A stretch of 64,000 nucleotides of DNA from Lentzea pudingi (GTDB taxonomy: Bacteria; Actinomycetota; Actinomycetes; Mycobacteriales; Pseudonocardiaceae): assembly GCF_014646255.1 (NCBI RefSeq), contig NZ_BMNC01000019.1, positions 62,001 through 126,000 on the forward strand, given 5' to 3'. The position numbers and the translations under genes were made by a program. Below the pieces are notes generated by a model. It had not been told where the DNA came from, did not search any database, and saw only the letters and a program-made list of their open reading frames with translations. Below are positions 59,523-64,000 of the stretch, piece by piece. The stretch's first letter is position 1. Each line of letters begins with the position of its first letter.

Positions 59523-60455
59523 CTAGACCCGGTGCACGGCCGGCAACCCTTGGCTGTGAACAAGGTGGGGAAGCATGGTTCCGGCGTCGCGGACATCGTC
59601 GTCAGGCCCGGCTCCGACCTTCCAGCCTGCAGCGAGGCATCCGTGGGGCAGGGCGTCTATCGGGTCGCCGGTGAGCGCGTAGTGGTGGGCGAACGTGGCG
59701 AGCAGCGTGTCCCCGGCACCGCTGGTGTAGCGGACAAGCCGGGATGCTGCGGCAGGCACGTGCCAAACGGCACGGTGGTGGTGGAGCCCGATAAGTGCTC
59801 CTGCGGCGCCCATGCCGACGATGACAACCGGTGTGCGGTAGCGCGACCACAGTCGCCGGATCCAGTCGCCAGGCGGACATGGCATTTTCTCGTGCGAGCA
59901 CGAGAGCACGTGCGCGACTCGCATCCACTCCTCGTTGTGCCGGGACTGGACGGTGTCGATGACGTGCAGATCAGTGATGATCGGTATCGCTCGATCGGCC
60001 GCGGCGCTGATCAGCGACCTGGTGAAGTTGATGTTGGACAGCATCGCGAAGTCGGCGCCCCCGGCCGCATCCAGCGCATGCGTGAAGACCTCGGTTGGGT
60101 AGCGCCGGTTTACGGCGTCGCGCAGGTCGGTGGCTCCGCTGCGCGTACCGGCGCGGTCGTAGTGCACGACGGCGCGCGGTTGAGCGTCGCACACCTGGGT
60201 GGCAGGCCCGAGAAGCCCTGCGCTGCGTAGTCCTGCTTCGGCTAGCTGCCCCGCGGGGTCGCGGCCGATGTAGGTGGCGAACAGAACGTCGCTTCCCAAG
60301 GCCTGCAATGTGTTGGCGATGGTCCAGCCGACACCGGACAAGCGCAACGCGATCTGTCCGGGAAGGCGGCGGCTCGATGTGAGCGGAATCGGAAACACGT
60401 CCACGGGGACGGCGAGACGGACGTTCACGATGCCTGCGACGGCGATGCGGGGCAT
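59523..60455 (-). CDS. PfkB-family carbohydrate/nucleoside kinase
   Basis: The start MPRIAVAGIVNVRLAV follows AGGAG. The 310-residue protein has the PfkB N-terminal Gly pattern (SGVGWTIANTLQALGSDVLF, YIGRDPAGQLAEAGL) and the C-terminal signature TSGAGDTLLATFAHHY with the catalytic Asp and anion hole. Substrate unknown. The family includes ribokinase and nucleoside kinases. It neighbours a CDP-glycerol-transferase-like gene on the same strand, 170 bases away. Confidence 0.88.
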   Translation of the reverse strand: MPRIAVAGIVNVRLAVPVDVFPIPLTSSRRLPGQIALRLSGVGWTIANTLQALGSDVLFATYIGRDPAGQLAEAGLRSAGLLGPATQVCDAQPRAVVHYDRAGTRSGATDLRDAVNRRYPTEVFTHALDAAGGADFAMLSNINFTRSLISAAADRAIPIITDLHVIDTVQSRHNEEWMRVAHVLSCSHEKMPCPPGDWIRRLWSRYRTPVVIVGMGAAGALIGLHHHRAVWHVPAAASRLVRYTSGAGDTLLATFAHHYALTGDPIDALPHGCLAAGWKVGAGPDDDVRDAGTMLPHLVHSQGLPAVHRV

Positions 60456-60625
60456 GGCATCAACTCCTGTGGTGTCGACGGTGCGTGTCGCGCTGGCCGT
60501 GGTGACCATGCGCACGAGATGGATGCAGGCAAATGTGGTGGCGTGACGGCGTTGTCACGCCGGCAAGACGGCCGGCAGGATGAGGACGGAGGTGCGTCGT
60601 CGAGCGACTAGCGGAACCGAGATCC

Positions 60626-61840
60626 TCAGACTTGCCTCTGCGGCACCGCGACAGGTTCGAGCTGGCGATGCCGTCCTGGCTCGGGGAGGCAGAGCTGGCG
60701 GTAGATCGCGTCGCGGAGTAGGCGGACCGCTTGATCTGGTTTCGATGTCACCGCTGCCGTGATCGCGGCGTAGTCGTCTTCGTCGAAGTGATCGGCCGCC
60801 GAGTGGAGTTGCGGCTCAATGGGGTCTGTGAGGTGCAGGCGTGGAGCGCGGTCCGCGAGCAGAGCGTTGGCGGACAAGGGTGCTACGTCGGTGTCCAGGC
60901 CGTCGACGGTGAGCACGGGCACGCGAGCGCATGCCGCGTAGACCGGGATGGAGCCGTGGTCCCCGATCACGATGTCGGCGCCGATCACCGCGGCACGCCA
61001 GTCGACCTCGGGTGTGAGCACTGTCAGCCCGGCTCGCCGGTACTCCGACAGCCAGGCCAGGACTTGACGTTTGCCGTGCCCGAACCACACGCCCGGATGA
61101 AGCAAAGCTGCGATGCGGAACTTGCGATTGTCCAGTTGCTGCAACAGCCGCGGCATGAGTTCGGCGCTACGCGCGAACAACGACTGCGCTCCCCACGTGG
61201 AGGCGATGAGCACGAGTTGCTGGTCGTCCTCGACGCACAGCGCCTCGCGGTACAGCTTGCGCAGATGCATGCTCGCGAGAAGCTTGTCGTAGCAAGGATC
61301 CCCGGCGACAAGGGCCGAGCTCAAAGCTTCCGGGCACTGGGCTCGCAGGATCGACTTGTGCGCATTTGTAGACAGAACAAGGACATCGGCGAGTACGCGT
61401 CCGTCTCGTGTGAGGCGCTGAGCGTCCAATCCGTACACCTGGCGACGAGCACGCGATCCCTTGCCAGTCGCTTGCGGTGCGAGCTTGCCGTAGCCGGCGC
61501 CGTGCGGAAGCACGATCCGCGGCGCGTGGATCTCGCTGAGCCCGCCGTAGGACGCGGTGATAGCGAGGTCGAAGCGTTGCTGGATAGCTTGCTGCCACGG
61601 AACGACCAGGGCTCCCAGGGACCTCAACCAGTCGATGACGCCGGAGTCGAACACGTCCGGCGCCGGTGTGAAGACCACCTGAATGCGTTGATCGGTCTCG
61701 ATGTGTTCGACCACGTCGAGCAGCCGCTGGCCGCTCGGCAGGGTGTGCACCACAACGAGCACCGTACGCAGCCCGGCCAGTGTGACCCAGCGTTCCGCAC
61801 CTACACCTATCGGCACCCTGACCCAACCCGCTTCTCCCAT
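60626..61840 (-). CDS. CDP-glycerol-glycerophosphotransferase-like protein
   Basis: The start MGEAGWVRVPIGVG follows AAGGGGCG. The 404-residue protein has a GT-B-like layout: VVVHTLPSGQRLLDVVEHIE, PRIVLPHGAGYGKLAP, VLIASTWGAQSLFA, IAALLHPGVWFGHG and IVIGDHGSIPVYAACA. This pattern resembles the glycosyltransferase-B fold of CDP-glycerol glycerophosphotransferases, and I recall similar proteins beside SARP and PfkB genes in actinomycetes. The real reaction is unknown. It is divergent from the AfsR/SARP gene at 62065. Confidence 0.75.
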   Translation of the reverse strand: MGEAGWVRVPIGVGAERWVTLAGLRTVLVVVHTLPSGQRLLDVVEHIETDQRIQVVFTPAPDVFDSGVIDWLRSLGALVVPWQQAIQQRFDLAITASYGGLSEIHAPRIVLPHGAGYGKLAPQATGKGSRARRQVYGLDAQRLTRDGRVLADVLVLSTNAHKSILRAQCPEALSSALVAGDPCYDKLLASMHLRKLYREALCVEDDQQLVLIASTWGAQSLFARSAELMPRLLQQLDNRKFRIAALLHPGVWFGHGKRQVLAWLSEYRRAGLTVLTPEVDWRAAVIGADIVIGDHGSIPVYAACARVPVLTVDGLDTDVAPLSANALLADRAPRLHLTDPIEPQLHSAADHFDEDDYAAITAAVTSKPDQAVRLLRDAIYRQLCLPEPGRHRQLEPVAVPQRQV

Positions 61841-61952
61841 TGCGCCCCTTTGCTCCCCTGGTTGTCCCCTCTGGATCGAAGAGTCCTGGCCTGATTGGAC
61901 TGAGCGGTTGCAGAGCGCTGGACAGCTCGTTGGACACCCTCCAAACCGCCCA

Positions 61953-61978
61953 CTAGGAGTAATTTCGACTTTTCCTAG
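61953..61978. promoter_or_regulatory. Inverted repeat in the divergent promoter region
   Basis: CTAGGA (61953-61958) and TCCTAG (61973-61978) form a perfect 6-bp inverted repeat 14 bases apart, between the divergent genes starting at 61840 and 62065. The place fits an operator for one or both genes, possibly for the SARP protein itself. Confidence 0.45.
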
Positions 61979-62064
61979 CGTGATCATCACTGGTCGCGGC
62001 TACTGTGGATTGGGCGTTCATGCGGCGAGCACGGTGAACAACTGGGCATGGAGAGGGGGTCTCG

Positions 62065-64000
62065 CATGCAGATCACGCTGCTGGGTGAGGTCGGCCTCGT
62101 GCTGGACGGCGAACCTGTCGTGTTCACCTCCAGCAAGGAGCGCTACGTGCTCGCGTTCATGGCGAACAAGCCCGTCAGCGTGACAACGCTGATCGACGCC
62201 GTCTGGGACGTACCCGCCGCCCCGGACAAGGCGCACAAGAGCTTGCAAAGCTACATCAGCAGGATCCGCGGGAAGTTCAGGACCGACGACATTCCCGCCA
62301 AGATCGTCTTCAGGACCGAGTCGTACCTGCTGGAGATCGACCCGATCCTGGTGGACTACCACCGCTTTCTCGACCTGCACGCGCAGGCACGCGCCGAGGT
62401 CGACCGCGGCCGATTCGAAATGGCGGCCGCACTGTTCGACGACGCGTTGCGCCAATGGCAGCACACGCCGTTCACAGGCCTCAGCACACTGTGGGCCGAC
62501 CGGCGCCGGCAGGCCATGAACGCCGACCACCTCACCGTGCGCTGTGAACGCATCAGCAACGAGATGCGCCTGCACCGCTATGAACTCGCCCTCAAGCACA
62601 TCGAGGAGCTACTGGAGGACGACGAGCTTAGCGAACGGCTCGTGCGCCTCAAGCTCGATGTCCTCGCCGCATTCGGCACGTATCGAGAGATCACCGACTA
62701 CTACCGCACCGTCTATCGACGCACGGTCGAGGAGTTCGGCGTTCCGCCGGGCATCGATCTCAACGAGCACTACGAGCACATCATCAACCTCACGAAAACA
62801 CCGAAGCCCCGCCCCACAGAGCCGGTCGACGCAGACGGCGTCGTCACGAGCGCGCCCCTCATCGCAGGGCAGGTGACGGCCGCGCGGCCACCTCGCCAAC
62901 TTCCGCCAGATCTGCGTGATTTCATCGGCCGCGCGGAGCAGCTGTGTGCCCTCGACGTACTCGCTCCCGCAGACACAAGCCTCGACGACTGCATACCGAT
63001 CGCCGTACTGCACGGACCGCCTGGGATCGGCAAGACCGCGCTCGCTACTCGCTGGGCGCACCGCGCGGCCCACCGCTTCCCCGACGGCCAGGTCTTCTTC
63101 AACCTCCACGGCCACGGTCCCACCCGCCCCGCGGACCCCGCCGAGGTGCTGGGCAATCTACTCGTCGCCTTAGGCGGCCCCGCCGACCACCTCCCGGCCA
63201 CCTCCGCGGAACGAACCGCGCAACTACGCACAATGACCGCCGACAGGCGCCTGCTCATCGTGCTCGACAACGCCGCTAGCTCCGAACAAGTCCTCCCCCT
63301 TCTTCCGTCCAGTGCCAGCTGCATGGTGATCATCACCTGCCGCAGTCGGCTGAACAGACTCGTCCAGCAGACCGGCGCCCACGACGTCGACGTCCGACCG
63401 CTACCGCCTGGCGACGCGCAATCCCTGCTGGCCCGGCTGACCCCCAAACGCAGTGACAGCACCACCCAACTCGACGACGCGCTCACACTGCTCGGTGGCT
63501 TCCCGCTCGCGGTGCGCATCGCGGCCAGCAGACTCAACGAGTACCACGCGACACCGCTGCACGAGCTGGTCGGCTCGCTACGTGACCGGCTGGCTGATTG
63601 GAACGGCGGAGACGGCGACTCCCCCAGTCTCAACGCGCTGTTCTCGTGGTCCTACAACCAGCTCCCCCCGGACGTACAACTCGCGTTCCGGCACATCGGT
63701 GTCCACAGTGGACCAGACTTCGACACCGGCGCCGCAGCGGCCGCCTCCGCGTTCACCTACCTGGACGCCCAGAAAACATTGGAACACCTCGCGGCAACTC
63801 ACCTGGTCGAGCCCACCGAGCTTCACCGATACCGCGCACACGACCTGCTCCGCGCCTATGCCGCTGGCCTCCTGCGTCAACACGACGAGTACGACGACGC
63901 GCTCGATCGGCTCCTGAATTGGTACCTGCACACCGCCAACAACGCCGACATGACAATCGCACCACACAAAGATCCGCTACCGCTGTCCGCTCCAGCCGCG
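62065..64000 (+). CDS. AfsR/SARP-type regulator with NB-ARC, 3' end off the window
   Basis: The start MQITLLGEVGLVLDGE follows GAGAGGGGG. The N-terminal winged helix (VFTSSKERYVLAFMANKPVS, AHKSLQSYISRIRGKF) and BTAD (RFEMAAALFDDALRQWQHTP, RRTVEEFGVPPGIDLNEHY) cover about 1-240. NB-ARC follows: FIGRAEQLCALDVL, P-loop LHGPPGIGKTALAT near 315, RRLLIVLDNAASSEQVLPLL, LGGFPLAVRIAASRL and RYRAHDLLRAYAAGLLRQHD. The rest runs off the right edge. Such proteins activate nearby secondary-metabolism genes, which here could be the PfkB and transferase genes or genes beyond the window. Confidence 0.9.

Noticed and set aside
1..64000. tRNA, rRNA or CRISPR arrays
   Set aside because: None recognised: no CCA-type cloverleaf, no rRNA-like stretch and no regularly spaced repeats with unique spacers. 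A tRNA scan would be needed to be sure.

Overview
The window is high-GC DNA from an actinomycete. The combination of XRE/DUF5753 regulators, a DUF397 partner, AfsR/SARP-type NB-ARC regulators, a Tad pilus locus without a secretin, and many GTG starts with AGGAGG-like ribosome sites suggests a Pseudonocardiaceae-like host. That taxonomic placement is inference. I recognised no tRNA, rRNA or CRISPR.

Region 1 (about 1-16.2 kb) is almost all minus strand. It carries small, mostly uncharacterised proteins, several of them paralogs of each other: two zinc-ribbon proteins, two 'CPFL..AGA' proteins, and shared winged helices. It also has a secreted HNH nuclease, a frameshifted HAD hydrolase and a MoxR ATPase paired with a metallopeptidase-VWA protein. 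This looks like accessory, possibly plasmid- or ICE-derived DNA, but no integrase or transfer gene is visible. It ends in about 1 kb of repeat-rich DNA (16.2-17.3 kb) with no convincing gene.

Region 2 (17.6-31.0 kb) is a complete minus-strand Tad/Flp pilus locus. It holds a membrane LysM-BTAD protein, TadE/G-like pseudopilins, a Flp pilin, TadC, TadB, the TadA ATPase, a TadZ-like ATPase, an SAF-domain RcpC/CpaB-like protein, secreted and lipoprotein accessories, and a prepilin peptidase.

Region 3 (31.2-41 kb) has an intact XRE-NB-ARC-TPR regulator coupled by a 1-nt overlap to a cytokinin-dehydrogenase-like flavoenzyme, then a small secreted cysteine protein. Opposite them lies a paralogous regulator split by an IS481-type element with perfect 15-bp ends and a 6-bp target duplication. 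An SDR and a sensory-type protein follow.

Region 4 (41.3-47.4 kb) has three XRE/DUF5753-type regulators, a DUF397 protein, a HAD phosphatase, an isochorismatase-like hydrolase and another regulator.

Region 5 (47.5-54.7 kb) is the most interesting part: a tightly coupled plus-strand operon of 7-deazapurine genes. It encodes a double-domain QueD, QueE, GTP cyclohydrolase I, a phage-type TGT/DpdA-like base exchanger, a nucleoside-phosphorylase-like protein, a thymidylate-kinase-like enzyme, a DUF2797 zinc-finger/GIY-YIG-like protein and a SAM methyltransferase. QueC, QueF, QueA and canonical TGT are absent. The predicted product is a nucleoside, nucleotide or nucleic acid carrying 7-carboxy-7-deazaguanine or a derivative. 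It is preceded by a deleted radical-SAM gene translationally coupled to a 31-codon peptide gene.

Region 6 (54.7-64 kb) has a Nudix hydrolase, two small proteins, a frameshifted NB-ARC-TPR gene, a PfkB kinase, a CDP-glycerol-transferase-like protein and an AfsR/SARP regulator running off the right edge.
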